A program made the translations under genes and the position numbers. From Blastocladiella emersonii ATCC 22665 (lineage: Eukaryota > Blastocladiomycota > Blastocladiomycetes > Blastocladiales > Blastocladiaceae): a stretch of 64,000 nt of DNA. Shown in pieces: positions 1 to 10,922 of this stretch. The stretch lies in contig JANHCV010000003.1 of the NCBI GenBank assembly GCA_025594325.1, forward strand, positions 868,001 to 932,000, in the 5' to 3' direction. The notes under the pieces are model-generated. The model was not told the origin of the DNA and made no database searches. It saw only the letters and a program-made list of their open reading frames with translations. Position 1 is the stretch's first letter, and each line of letters starts with the position of its first letter.

Positions 1-2267
1 GGAGGCGCTGCGACCGGTCCTGCATCTTGTGGTTGATCTCCTCGTACCGCTGGCGGCACTCGATCAGCTCGCCCTCGATGTGCTCGCGCTCGATGCCGGC
101 CTGGTAGCCGTTGTCGATGTTGAGCCACTGCGGCACGCCCGAGAGCGCGTTCGAGACGAGGACCGGGTTGTTGGGGTCACTCGCGTGCGTGCGCACGTTG
201 CAGTACGTGTTGGCCGTCACGTACGACTGCAGCCCGCTGCGCATGACGACCTCGTGGTTGACGTTATCCGCGGGCGAATACGGGATGTTGTTGAGCTGGC
301 GGTTGGTGCACAGGTAGTTCATGACGAACTCGTCGGCGGTGACCATGTCGGCGAGCGTGGTCTCGAACCCGAGCTCGCGCAGCTGCTCGGGCGTGTGCGA
401 GTGGCGAACCTCCCGCATGCGGTGCTGGAACACGGAGATGTCGACGCGGTTCGGGCCGTCGACAAAGTGGTTGGCGAGCAGGTGGTAGTCGTCGGCTTCC
501 TCGACAATGTAGGTGCGCAGCAGGAACGGCACGCCGACGACCGACTCGACGACGTTGAGCCCGCGCTGCTGCTTCGGGGTGAGCTCGAGGATCAGCGGGC
601 CGAAGACGCGGCCCTTGAACTTGTCGGCGTTCTCCTTGACCCAGCGCGCGGCGTAGCCCAGGTTCTGGTCATGCTGGGAGAGCCTCTGGTAGCGGTCGTT
701 ACCGCGCTGGCGGAGCGCGTGGAGCCGCGCCTCGAGCTCGGTCATGGTCGCCCGCGTCCCCTGCTCGAGATTCTCGGCGCTACGGAGATCTTCGTGCGCC
801 TGCGCCGCAGCGAGGCGCGCCTCGGTGAGGCGGTCGTTGATGGGCTGCATCTCGGCCTCGATGCGTGTCTTCTCCTCGGCGTTGGCCTGGACCCGGGCCT
901 CGCAGTCGGCGTACTCGCCCAGGAGGCGCTCGTGCTCGGCACGGTGGCGATCGAGCTTGCCAATGACCGCCGTCTTCTCGTTGCGGTGCTCGACGATCCG
1001 GGCCGAAATGTCGTCGGCGCGCTGCACGAGGCGCTGGTGGGCGGTGCGGAACGTGTCGAGGCGCTTGATGGCGTCGTCGAGCATGCGCGAGGGGTTGACC
1101 ATGGCGCGCTTGAAGTGGTCGGACTGCGAGCGGAGGTGTGCGAGGTCGGCCTCCATGGGCGCAAGCTCCTCGGTGAGCCGCTTCTGCGTGGCCTCGAGGT
1201 CCTGCTTGATGGCGGTGAGCTCGGTAAGGCGCTCGCGGATCTGGTTGTAGCGCGCGATCCACAGCAGCACGCGGGTCAGGGCGGCCTTCTGGCGCATCTG
1301 CGTGCGGTTGCGGATGCGCTGGTACTGGTTCTCGATGGCGCGGTTCTTGTCGACAAGCGTGTCGATCTCGCCCTGCAGGTGGACCACGTTCTACGAGTTA
1401 CGCGCAGCGGAGGTCAGTTTCGGGTCGGGGTCGGGGTCGCGCGACGAACTGCCCCGCAGGTCGTACCTGCTCGAGCTCGTGGACATCCTTGTCGAGGGCG
1501 ATGAGCGTGTCGTGCTTGGCGACCATGTTGGGCGGGCCAGCGGCGTCCTCGACCTTGCGCAGCAGCTCCTCCTCGCTCAGGCCCGCGAGCTCCGAGACCT
1601 TTTCCTGCGGCAGGAACTGGCTATACACGAGCAAGCGAGTAACCGGGTCAGTGAATGGTCGCACTTACACGGACTTCGAGCAAGACGCATCGTACCAGAT
1701 GTTGTCGACCTGGATGCGCAGCGTGTTGAGCTGGGTCTCGACCTGCTTCTGCTTGGCCTTGATGCCGTTGATGAAGAAGGTCGAGACCTTGTGGCCCTTG
1801 TCGATGATGCGCTTGATGACGATCGGGCGGGGCGACTCGCTGCCGCCCGAGAGGTGGATCTCGACCTCGGCCTTGCCGTCGGCCGAGTTGTTGCGCACGT
1901 AGTCCCACACGTCGTTACCGCGGCCCGTCACCTTGGGCGAGCTGGCGAGGCCGACGGCGAGGGCACACACAACGGTCGACTAGACGCAGTCCGCGGCGAT
2001 CAGTCGGCGCTCATGTACGCGGCACGAAATGGCCCGGCCGCACCTTGCCCGTCCCGTTCGGGCCGATGATCATGTTGAGGGCCGGGTGCATCTGGAACTC
2101 GGCATACTGGTAGACCATGAACTCGCGCACGATCACCTTTTTGATCGAGCCGCGGACGAAGCTATGGTCGAGGCAGAGGCAGCGGTCAGATGCTGGTTGC
2201 CGGGCGACGAGGTGTGCAGCGGTGGGGAGTGCGCTTACCCGTCCGCGTCCGTGGAGCGTGGCGCCAT
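1..2267 (-). CDS. SMC5: SMC5, structural maintenance of chromosomes 5 (3' end outside window)
   Basis: ATPase subunit of the nuclear SMC5/6 complex, which acts on damaged and recombining chromosomes. Five exons read on the minus strand (2239-2267, 2044-2161, 1696-1979, 1467-1620, <1-1390) and join in frame. Seen: GFVRGSI near the start, Walker A GPNGTGKST split by the intron at 1980-2043, the SMC5-specific INGIKAKQKQVE and IQVDNLCQFLPQ, then a long Glu/Gln/Arg-rich coiled coil and the hinge (VVGVPFLL at about 510-535; GVPQWLN at about 125-145). The second coil, signature motif and Walker B lie left of base 1. The start ATG was chosen because the 29-nt first exon splices in phase to the conserved N-terminus; a tag acceptor at 2162 was preferred over an upstream cag that would give a stop. 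The family call is very secure; the tiny first exon is less so. Confidence 0.93.
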
Positions 2268-2579
2268 AGTGGCGGGTCGTTGGAGATCTCCGAAAACGCG
2301 CTCAGGGCCGCGAGTAGCGTGGTTCGCTGCAACAATCGGTTGCGTTGCAGGCAGTGGTGCGCCCGGTAGGCGACGAGAAGCTCCGTGGGTCCCGTCGAGC
2401 GGGGTGCGTGTGGGAGGCTGAGCGGTCGACACGGCGGGCCCGACTCGTCGTTGCTTGCTCGCATCGTGTGACTCACGGTGCCGCGTCCCTCGACCCCTCC
2501 TCGACCCTCGCCCCGAACTCGGCGCCGATCCCCGCTCCCTCGCCTGTCCCCGAAGCAAGGGGATTCCCCACTCGCAACC
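2268..2579. promoter_or_regulatory. divergent SMC5/FANCI promoter region
   Basis: A 312-bp spacer separates the two start codons of SMC5 (leftward) and FANCI (rightward). It must hold both promoters. No clear TATA box is visible; a pyrimidine-rich stretch (about 2475-2560) precedes the FANCI ATG. The extent is inferred from the gene starts only. Confidence 0.5.
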
Positions 2580-5500
2580 ATGGAACCTGATGCACCAGAA
2601 CCAACGCAGCGCCACGGCGCCGGGGCCGGAGGCCTGTCCGACTCGCCCGACGCCGCGCTGCTCGCCTACCGCGGATTGCTGGAAGCGCACGCCGCAGACG
2701 GGCCGCACCCGTTGGAGACGCCAGAGGGCGTGTGTCTCATGGAGAACATTCGCTACCACATGACGCTGGCCGGCTTTCCGGAGGTCCGTGTCTCACGCTC
2801 GCCAGCGAAGCAAACGAGCTTGAGCCCAGCCTGACTTCCCCCGCGCGCGACTGCGGGCGGCGAGTGTAGCTCGTCAATCGGCTCCTTACGCACCTCGACT
2901 ACAGCGCGAGCGGTCTGGCCGTCCCGGTGGTGCACAACGGCGAGGATACCGAGGTGGGCCCCATGCCCGTGGAGCTGTACCAGGTGATCCTGACGAGTAC
3001 GCGCTCTTGAGCTGCCGTGAACTGGTTGTATCGGGCGCGGAAACTGATTACTTCCGTCCGTGACCCGCTCAGACCTGGGCGAAACCGAGGACAACCAGAT
3101 CGAGCTCATCAACCTCCTGGCCAACAAGCTCATTCGACGGTACCAGTTATCCTCGCTCGAACTCGTTCTCATCAACTGACCTGACCCTGAATTTGGCTTG
3201 TAGGCTCCGCGACGGGTCGCTTGACAACCAGATCGCCACGCACATCCACACATGTCTCCAAATGTCCCTCACGGGAGCTGGTGCGTTCCGCCGGCCTCCT
3301 GCAGCGCTCAAATCTCGCGCTAACTCGCTTCCCGATACGCTCAGTCGGCCAGCACTTTCTCCAGGTCATGCTGCACATCATCCTGCGCTGCATCAAGAAC
3401 AAGGAGCCGCTCCACCACCGCGCATTCGAGCTGCTCGAGCACCTGATCGAGCGCATTCCGATGCAGACCTTTGACGACGCCGACGCCGACAAGGCCAAGC
3501 CTGCCATGTACGACGCGCCCATCAAGGACATCCTCAAGCACGCGCCGTGGCGCAAGGAGCACTCGATTCCGCTCGCGTCCGTGTTCCGCGAGCTCAACCT
3601 GCCCGAGGAACGGCTCAAGGAGGCCATCCCCGTGCTTTTGAGGTACGCGCGTCCTTCGCATACGCATCGCGCCGTCCATGATCTCTAACCGTGGCTTTTG
3701 TTCTCGATTCGCAGCCAGGTCCCGCACCTCGACGACGGCGACGTGCCTGCGCTCGTCCACAACGTGCTCCTCCTCACCAAGCGTATTGCCTCGGCGCAGT
3801 CGCGTCGCGAGATCTACGAGAAGTTCTCGACCGACTTCTCGGCCATCTCCTTTTCCGACGCGCCCAACTCGCGCTCGGTAGTGTGCATCACCGACATCCT
3901 CGGCCAGATCGGTTCCATTGTCCAGATCGACTTTGTACGTTGAGTTTCGCAGCCGCTAGCATCGATTGACGGCTTACCTTGCGCTCGATTGTACAGGCCA
4001 TCGGCACCGACCTCCTCGCCTACGGCAAGACCCTCAAACGAACCAAACTCACGCCGTTCAACGTCGCCCTGCTGCTCACTGTCTCGCGGACCAAGCGGTT
4101 CGAAAAGGTGCGGTTTTCACTGTCATGTCCGCCATGAAATCACGTCTACTAACCAAATCTGTTACCGAGCAGGGCGCCCTCACCCACCTCAAGCGCGAGA
4201 TCGAGGCCCTCGTCATCCTGCAGCACGAGCTGATGCGGCTCGAGTGGTTCACTGGTACGCCCTTTCGCTTGTCATTGTGTGAGCTGTCCGCTCACGATTT
4301 CCGCACGCCCTGTAGGTTTCTCGCCGTTCCCGATCCCCAACGTCCGCCACGTCCTGGCCGCCGTGATGAAGAGCACCGAGAGCAACTGGTCGCTCCTTGA
4401 ACCGCTCGTCGAGCTCGCATGTGTGCTGCTCGATTCGAGCACCGGCGGCTCGACCGCAACTTCTCCCTCGGCCGCCGCCAAGCTCGCCAACATCCCCGGC
4501 CTCACATTCGACCCGGCGTCGCTGGGCCTCGCGTCGCCGTCGCGGCCGTCCTCGGCGCTCGAGGCCGGAAACCACAGCACCGACGACGACGATGACGATA
4601 TCACGGAGCACATCGGGTACACGCTGGGCCAGGAGATCTTCTTCGAGCTGTTCGGGATGCACGAGCTGGTGCGGACGACGGTGCTCGAGAAGATCCTCGA
4701 CCGCGTCATGAGCAAGTCGCCCGCGACGAGCAGCTACCTCGACCTGCTCGAGCGCATGATCGCGCGCCCGCACCTCGTCATGCCGCAGACGTCGCGGCTC
4801 CGCGGGTTCCTCGACCAGGTGCCGTACCTCGACGGCGCCCTGGCCGTGCGGCTGTTCTGCGTGCTGCTGCCCGTGACGCAGTGGGACGAGAAGTTCCGCG
4901 GCACCGTGATGCTGACCCTGCGCAAGTCGATGCTCAACAAGCGCGAGGACCTGCGCGAACTGGCCATCATCGCGGGCGTGCGGCTGCTCGTCGAGACGCA
5001 GGCCAAGGGGTACGACCCGACGTTCGTGCACGAGGTGATCGGCCTGCTGCGCCGGTGCCTGACGCTGTCGGCGCACCTCAAGCTCGTCTTCTACCAGCAC
5101 CTCGCCGCGTCCGTGTGCCGGTGCCCCGCGCTCGCCGACGTGGTGCTCCCGATCCTCGCGCGCCACCTGCAGCTGTACGTCGACGCGCAGAACAAGCCGC
5201 GGTTCGCCGAGTGCGCGCGGCGCGGCGAGGTCCTCGAGCCGATGCACTGGCTGGTCAAGTGCTGCACGGTCGCGGTCGCGCACGCGACGCCCGGGCTCGA
5301 CGTGGCCAAGGACACGGTGACGCGGATCCGCAAGGTCGCCGACAAGCTCAAGACGCAGGAGCTCGAGGACTTCGGGATCCCGGCCACGTCGCACTACGGG
5401 CCCGGCGGGCCGCAGCAGATGGAGCACTACCACGTGGCCAACATCGCGATCGCCGCGTACGAGGCGGTGCTCGAGTTCCTGATGGTGTCGAGCGCGGGCG

Positions 5501-7414
5501 ACGCCGCGGTGCGCCAGGCGCAGGTGCCGACCATGGAGGCGCTCAACGACCGCATTGAGCGGTTCGCCGACCAGGTGCGCAAGCAGTACCTGGACGCCAA
5601 GGGCAAGAAGAACCCGAACGTGCTGCTGCACGCGGACCTGTGCATCGTCGACCCGCCCGTCCTGCACGAGCTGCACGGGCTGATCAACGCGCACGACCGC
5701 CACCTCGTGCGCAAGCTGGGCATGGCCATGCAGTACTGCCCGACGTCCACGCCCGCGTCGTCGTCACCCGAGCAGCGGCTCAACCTCGCCCGCTTCTTCC
5801 TCGGCATGCTCGACGCGCTGCAGGTCGGCGAGGCCGCCAAGCGCGACAAGAAGGACAAGGCCCGCTCGCTCCCGATGCTCGCCGTCGAGTCGCTCGACAC
5901 GCTCGTCGCCAGCGTGCGCCGGTACGGCGACCTCGACGCGTTCGCGGCCGCGCTCGAGGACCCCCACGGCGCCGGCGCCGGCGCCGGCACCGTGTCGAGC
6001 TTCGCGCGGCTGTGCGCGCGCGTCATCAAGCTGACCGCGACGCTGCTCAGCAACGACTTTGAGAAAGAGGCGCAGGCGGCGTTCAAGTTCCTGCGCAAGG
6101 TACACCCGGTGCTGCGGGCCGAGGCCGACCGCGCGCACGTGTGGGCGGCCCTGCTCGTGCTGCTGGCCGACGAGCCGGCCATGGCGTGCGTGACGGCGCC
6201 GCTCGTCAAGGAGATGACGGCGCTCGGCATCGAGCTCAACTGGCACACGGACACGGTGCGCCCGCTCGACCAGTTCCCGCAGCAGCTGTTCGACGGGTGG
6301 GGCGACCTCAGCCGCCGCGCGCTGCCCGGGTCCGACCCCGCCGCCGACGTGCCCATCTTCCAGGACCCCGACGCCGACGTGTACCCGATCCCGCTCGAGC
6401 GCCCGGGCAACGCCGTGGCCATGTTCACCGCCTCGCTCGCCATGGTCGACCGCGGGCTCCGCGAGATCGAGTGGATCGCGGACGAGTACAAGAGCGAGTT
6501 TCCCAAGGGTACGTTCGCGCGCTCGCGAATCAGCGTGCGGATTTTGGACACTAACACCGCGCTCACATCCCGTAGGCGACGCCGGACTCACCGAGCCGAA
6601 GCGGGACGCGCTGCAGGGCTTCGAGGTGCGGCTCGCGCGGCGCATGGACGTGCTGGTGCGCTCGTACCTGAAGCTGATGCGTCTGACGAGTCCCGCGACG
6701 GTCGTCGAGCCGCTGCTGCGGTCCATGCTGCGCGTGTTCGGCATGCTCACCACGATGCTGCAGATCAAGGCGACGATCCGCACGCGCCCGCACGAGGCGT
6801 TCATCGGCTTGGTCCACCTCGGCAGCATCGTGCACGACTGGGTGCCCTCGGCGCTGCTGCACATGAGCCAGGCCGTCGACCAGCTGCTCGAGAACGCACG
6901 CGAGGCGGCCGAGTCCAAGCTCGCGGGCAAGGCGGCCAAGGGGAAGGGGAAGGGCAAGGCCAAGGCGAGCAAAAACAGCGGCGGGAGCACCTCGGGCGGC
7001 GGTGGAACGAAGCGCCGCGCCAACGGGTCCGTCAAGCGCGACGACGACGAGGAGGAGGACGAGTTTGCCGACGAGGACGCGCGGTCGAGCGTCGCGGGCA
7101 AGCAGCTGAGCCACGAGGGCGACGAGACCATGACGCTCGCGGGCACGGGCGAGCACCAGTCGGCGCTCGTGGCGCGCGCCATCAAGGCGGGCAAGACGTA
7201 CACCAAGCTGTCGGCCGACGTGGTGCAGCGCGCCGAGAAGTTTGACGTCGAGGTCATCAAACTCTCCAAGCTGTTCAAGACGCTGCAAAAATTCATCAAG
7301 CGCAGCGCCGCCAACGACGTCAAGGTCCGCACGCGCGGCATGACCGCGGGCGGGGACGCGGCGGCGGCGGCCGTGGCGCGGCCGAGCAAGCGCGCTCGGT
7401 TCGGCCAGGAGTGA
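2580..7414 (+). CDS. FANCI: Fanconi anemia group I protein homolog (FANCI)
   Basis: FANCI pairs with FANCD2 and is mono-ubiquitinated to clamp DNA at interstrand crosslinks. Ten exons join in frame: 2580-2783, 2870-2996, 3073-3139, 3204-3280, 3345-3642, 3715-3934, 3997-4107, 4173-4254, 4316-6508, 6576-7414, giving about 1405 residues (human is about 1330). The helical-repeat core carries TLRKSML around Lys599, matching the human ubiquitination-site segment LRKAMF, followed by the conserved LLRRCL and EPMHWLVKCC blocks. The S/TQ cluster that follows the site in vertebrates is not evident. The C-terminus is Lys-rich and acidic with nuclear-localisation-like KRRAN and KRARFG. The family was chosen over FANCD2 on the segment around the Lys. 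Intron 4108-4172 has a textbook CTAAC branch point. The gene converges on the ZZ gene with only 31 bp between stop codons. Confidence 0.88.
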
Positions 7415-7445
7415 GAGTCGAAGGAAGATAGTATTACACCCGTTA

Positions 7446-8772
7446 TCACGCATATGTATAGCCGTTCAGTTGACTCGCGGGCTCGGCGCGCACGATCTTG
7501 CGGAACTTGTGGTCGAGCGAGTGGTGCGCTGTGCGTTCGAGTCGGGCATCGTCAGTCCATCGAATCCGACGAGCGCGGAGCGAAGCGTACCCGTCTTGTG
7601 CGACTTTGCGCGGTAGCACTGCTGGCACAGGTCGGTACCGCGGTCCTCGGGGCAGTCGCGGCACTCGAACCGCGGGCCGACGATGGGGACGACCTTGCAC
7701 ATGTCGCACTACACACTCGCAAACGTCAGTTTCCATCACCTCGCCGTACCGCATCGAACCGTACCTGGTACCCATCATGCACCGCCGCAACGAGCACCTC
7801 CTCGCGCGGCGCCTGGCTGTGCGCCCTGGCACCACCCTTGCGCCGCTTGCTGGACGGCACCACGTCCTCGTCCTCCTGCATACGCACCGTGGGCTGGACG
7901 AGGTACACCTCGCCCGAGACGCGGCCCTGGATGTTGACGCTGACGTTGCCGTTCATGCGCTTCATCTCCTTGATCTTTTTCCGCCGCTCGCGCTCGCGCG
8001 CCGCGCGGTCCTTGCGTTTCCGCGACGCCGGGCTGAGCGGGGGCGAGGCCGGGGCGGCGGCGGCGGTAGGCCGGGGACTCGTCGGGCCCGGCGTGCTGAG
8101 GCGCGAGTCGGTCATGGGCCCGAACGCGCCGTCGAACGGGTCGGCGGCCCGCCGAGGCGGCGCCGGGCGCGGGTGCGTCGCGAGGAGCTGCTCCATGGCG
8201 GCCGCATACGTGTCCTCTTCCTCCTCGCCATCAGCGTCTCGCCGGCGGGACCGCGGGTGGTGGACCGACTACGGCGCGAAGTTTGGGAGGGGTGAGCGAT
8301 GGCCGAGCCACCACGCCGTAAACTGGCGGCAGCGGCGGTGGCTGTACCTGATACGCCTGGACGGGGACGGCGGCGAGCTCGTCGTCGGGGTCGCGGGCGC
8401 GCGGCTGGGCGAGGATCCACTCGAGGCTCGGGACGTGCACGACGTTCTGGGCTTCGGGAATCTGCAGCTTCTACTGGCGCCCAGCATCGGTTAGCGGTTC
8501 ACCCGGACACGGATGGTGAGTGCATGCGGACCCTGGCCTGCAGGTCGCGCACGAACCCGACCGCGTCGTCGTCGAGGCGTCGTCGCAGGTCCGTGAGCTG
8601 TTCGCGGTCGTTCTTGACGGTATTCAGCTGGCGGCGGAGCAGGCCGAGCGCTCGTTCGAGGAGTTCGATACTGAAGCAGCAGAGGGCGCGATGGCCACCA
8701 TCATCAGTGCATGCAGTCGGGCGATGGGCGCGAATTGCGTTCGCACTCTTTCTCAATTGCCCTGGGGTCCAT
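7446..8772 (-). CDS. ZZ-type zinc-finger protein, ZZZ3-like
   Basis: Six exons on the minus strand: 8747-8772, 8532-8670, about 8324-8470, 7765-8268, 7591-7708, 7446-7528. The N-terminal exons give a coiled coil (DIELLERALGLLRRQLNTV) ending in FVRDLQARKLQIPEAQ, then a Pro-rich stretch, an acidic patch, a basic RKRKDRAARER segment and a C-terminal ZZ finger: CDMC, CRDC, CQQC and a final HHSLDH, the usual zinc-ligand series. The coil plus C-terminal ZZ order resembles ZZZ3, the histone H3-tail reader of the ATAC acetyltransferase complex; that assignment is inference. The ATG was placed in a 26-nt first exon because the coil exon has no in-frame ATG. The intron near 8269-8323 has several possible donors (8311, 8314 or 8323), all in phase. 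Confidence 0.72.
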
Positions 8773-8944
8773 GTTGCATCGAGTTACATAAAACTAAAGA
8801 GTCGGATGCATTCGCGGGGGAGAGAGGACGACTCGAGAGGCCATCGGGTCGGCGAAGACGCGGTCACGGCGGCTCGTGAGACACTTCGCCCGGGCTGCGA
8901 GACACTCCGCATTCGTCTTGAGTGCAGCAATTGCGATCCTGTAT

Positions 8945-10610
8945 TCACTTCGAGCCCAACAACTCGACCTTTCGCACATTCCACGCGTCGAGGTCAAACT
9001 CAGGCGCGACCTCGATCTCGTCGCGCGGCCGCCACCAGTCGAGGGCCATGACGAGCAGGACGTCGAGCGCGGCGGCGAGGACAAACAAGATCCCCGCGAC
9101 AGTCCCACCCGTGCGGTACATGGCGAGGCGGTGGACCCACTCGGGTTTCGGCCGCGCAAGCGCGCGGAAGTAGACGCGCTCGAGCCGCGCCGCGACGTCG
9201 GTCCACGAGTACATGTCGCGGACGCGGTGGTGCGTGGCCCACGGATCCCAGTCGCCGTTGCGCACGCGGTCGATGACGGACCCGAGCGCGGCCGCGAGGT
9301 CGGCGGGGTGCGGGCGGTCGCAGAACGTGAGGAGGTCTGCGGGGAGGAGTTCGGGGACGCCGCCGACCTTGGTCGATACGACGTGCAGCCCGGCGCACGC
9401 GGCTTCGACCATGGCGGTGCCGAAGGCTTCGGTCAGCGACGTGTTGACGAAGATCTGGCCCTGCACGAGTGTCTGCCGCACGCCCTCGCCATGCGGGACC
9501 GCGCCGAGCAGCGTCACGCGGTCCTGCAGGATGTGCCGCTCGCGCATCTGCTCGAGGTCGACGCGTTTGGCGCCGTCGCCCGCTACACGTTGGAACGGGT
9601 GGATTGAGATGGCGTGGTTGGGTTGGGTGGGTGGGGAGAGCGTACCGATGATGAAGCGCACGTCCGGGTGCTGCGCGCACACGAGCGGGATGACGCGGGC
9701 GAGGAGGTCGGCGCCCTTGTTGTACACGAGGCGCGTGACGCTGACGATGGTGACTACGGATGTACGGGTTAGGATTCGGTCTACCCACGAGCACACACAG
9801 TGAACGTACTCCAGTCGCGGTCCACCTTGGTCGGATCCGGCCGAAACTGGTCGACGATGACGGCGTTGGGGATGACCGAGACGGCGTGCGGGATGAGCGA
9901 CGCGCGGAGCACGGTATTCTCGCGCGACGTGTGGCTGACGCACACGACGTGGTCGACGTCCGACAGGACAAACTTGAGCACCTTGTTGATGGCGATCGCG
10001 CCGACGTCCTTGAACCCGTACAGCGAGTGGTCGGTGAAGCACGCCGACAGCCCCATTGTCCTCGCGTGCAGGATGGACTCGAGGCAGAGCGCCGAGAAGG
10101 CCTGGTGGCCGTGGACCACGTCGATCTGCTCGCGCACGACGATCTCGCGGAACACGGGCAGGCTCCCGTAGATGGTCGGCAGCGAGGCCTGCGACGGGAA
10201 CGTGATCTGCGGGATGTAGTAGACCTTGAGCCCGTTGGTCAGCCACCGGATCCCGGCGCGCGTCGTCGGCGTGCCGTCGGGGAGGCGGTCCCCCGAAACG
10301 TCCTCGCGCGAGTACGTGTGCGTCAGGATCACCACCTTGTGGCCGAGCTGGATCAGCTCCTGCGCGATGCAGTACAGGTGGCTCTCGATGCCGCCGACGT
10401 TGGGGAAGAAGAAGTCGGACACGAGGCTACGGGTCGCACGGTCAGGATGCTGGACGCGCGCGAGGTACGGCAGTGCAGGTCTAGATACCCTCAGTCCTAC
10501 CAGATGCGCAGACGTCGCCTTGGCTGCTGCTCCTGCGGCGGGATGCTCCCTTGCGACGAGGCCGACGAGGCCGCGAGAGACGCGGCGGGCGACGAAGCGG
10601 CGTGGCTCAT
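8945..10610 (-). CDS. PIGA: PIG-A, GPI-GlcNAc transferase catalytic subunit
   Basis: Transfers GlcNAc from UDP-GlcNAc to phosphatidylinositol on the cytosolic face of the ER, the first step of GPI-anchor synthesis. Exons 10501-10610, 9810-10426, 9646-9753 and 8945-9582 join in frame to about 490 residues, the normal length. Diagnostic segments are RICLVSDFFFPNVGGIESH at the start of the GT4 fold, TDHSLYGF, ENTVLRA, SVIPNAV, VSVTRLVYNKGADLL and the donor-site TSLTEAFGTAMVEA with its EX7E pair, then one membrane span near the C-terminus (GILFVLAAALDVLLVMAL). The first exon is a poorly conserved Ser/Ala-rich leader, so the exact ATG (MSHAAS chosen; an in-frame MEQES lies upstream) is uncertain. 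A tyrosinase at 29.9 kb looks like a client of this pathway. Confidence 0.95.
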
Positions 10611-10922
10611 CTCATTGCGGGCACTGTGGGCTGGGTGCCGTGACTCTTGCTCCATGATTTCATTCGTGACGGGGAGGAGCAGGATAGCGACGGCGGCCGC
10701 GAAGCAGGCGCACGCGGTGCCCGCGAACCGGCGCGTCGTCGGCGCGGGTGAACGGCCGATCCGCACGGCGCTTCATGACTCGGCCTATCACCGGCCGCGC
10801 TCGGAACATCCGTGGGTCGACGCGTCTGCGACCACCGTGGCCAGCAGGCAGCCGGGCCGCGTATAAAAGGTGCGGCCGGCCCCGGTCCTCTCGCTCCCCA
10901 ACACCCAAACGGATCAACAACC
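10611..10922. promoter_or_regulatory. divergent PIG-A / imidazolonepropionase promoter region
   Basis: A 312-bp spacer between two divergent start codons. A TATA box lies on the plus strand at 10862-10868, facing the imidazolonepropionase gene. Nothing comparable faces PIG-A. Confidence 0.6.
10862..10868 (+). promoter_or_regulatory. TATA box of imidazolonepropionase gene
   Basis: TATAAAA in otherwise GC-rich DNA, 55 bp upstream of the ATG at 10923, so the 5' leader would be about 30 nt. Only three genes in the window show such a box. Confidence 0.7.

Noticed and set aside
29-1504. 491-codon plus-strand ORF opposite SMC5
   Set aside because: Antisense shadow caused by high GC; the minus frame has the conserved SMC5 coil and hinge.
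4249-5703. 484-codon minus-strand ORF
   Set aside because: Shadow of the FANCI long exon; Arg/Val/His-rich composition typical of GC-rich antisense frames.
7709-7749. 41-nt version of the ZZ gene intron
   Set aside because: A GTACGG donor at 7764 gives 56 nt, in line with other introns, and keeps frame.
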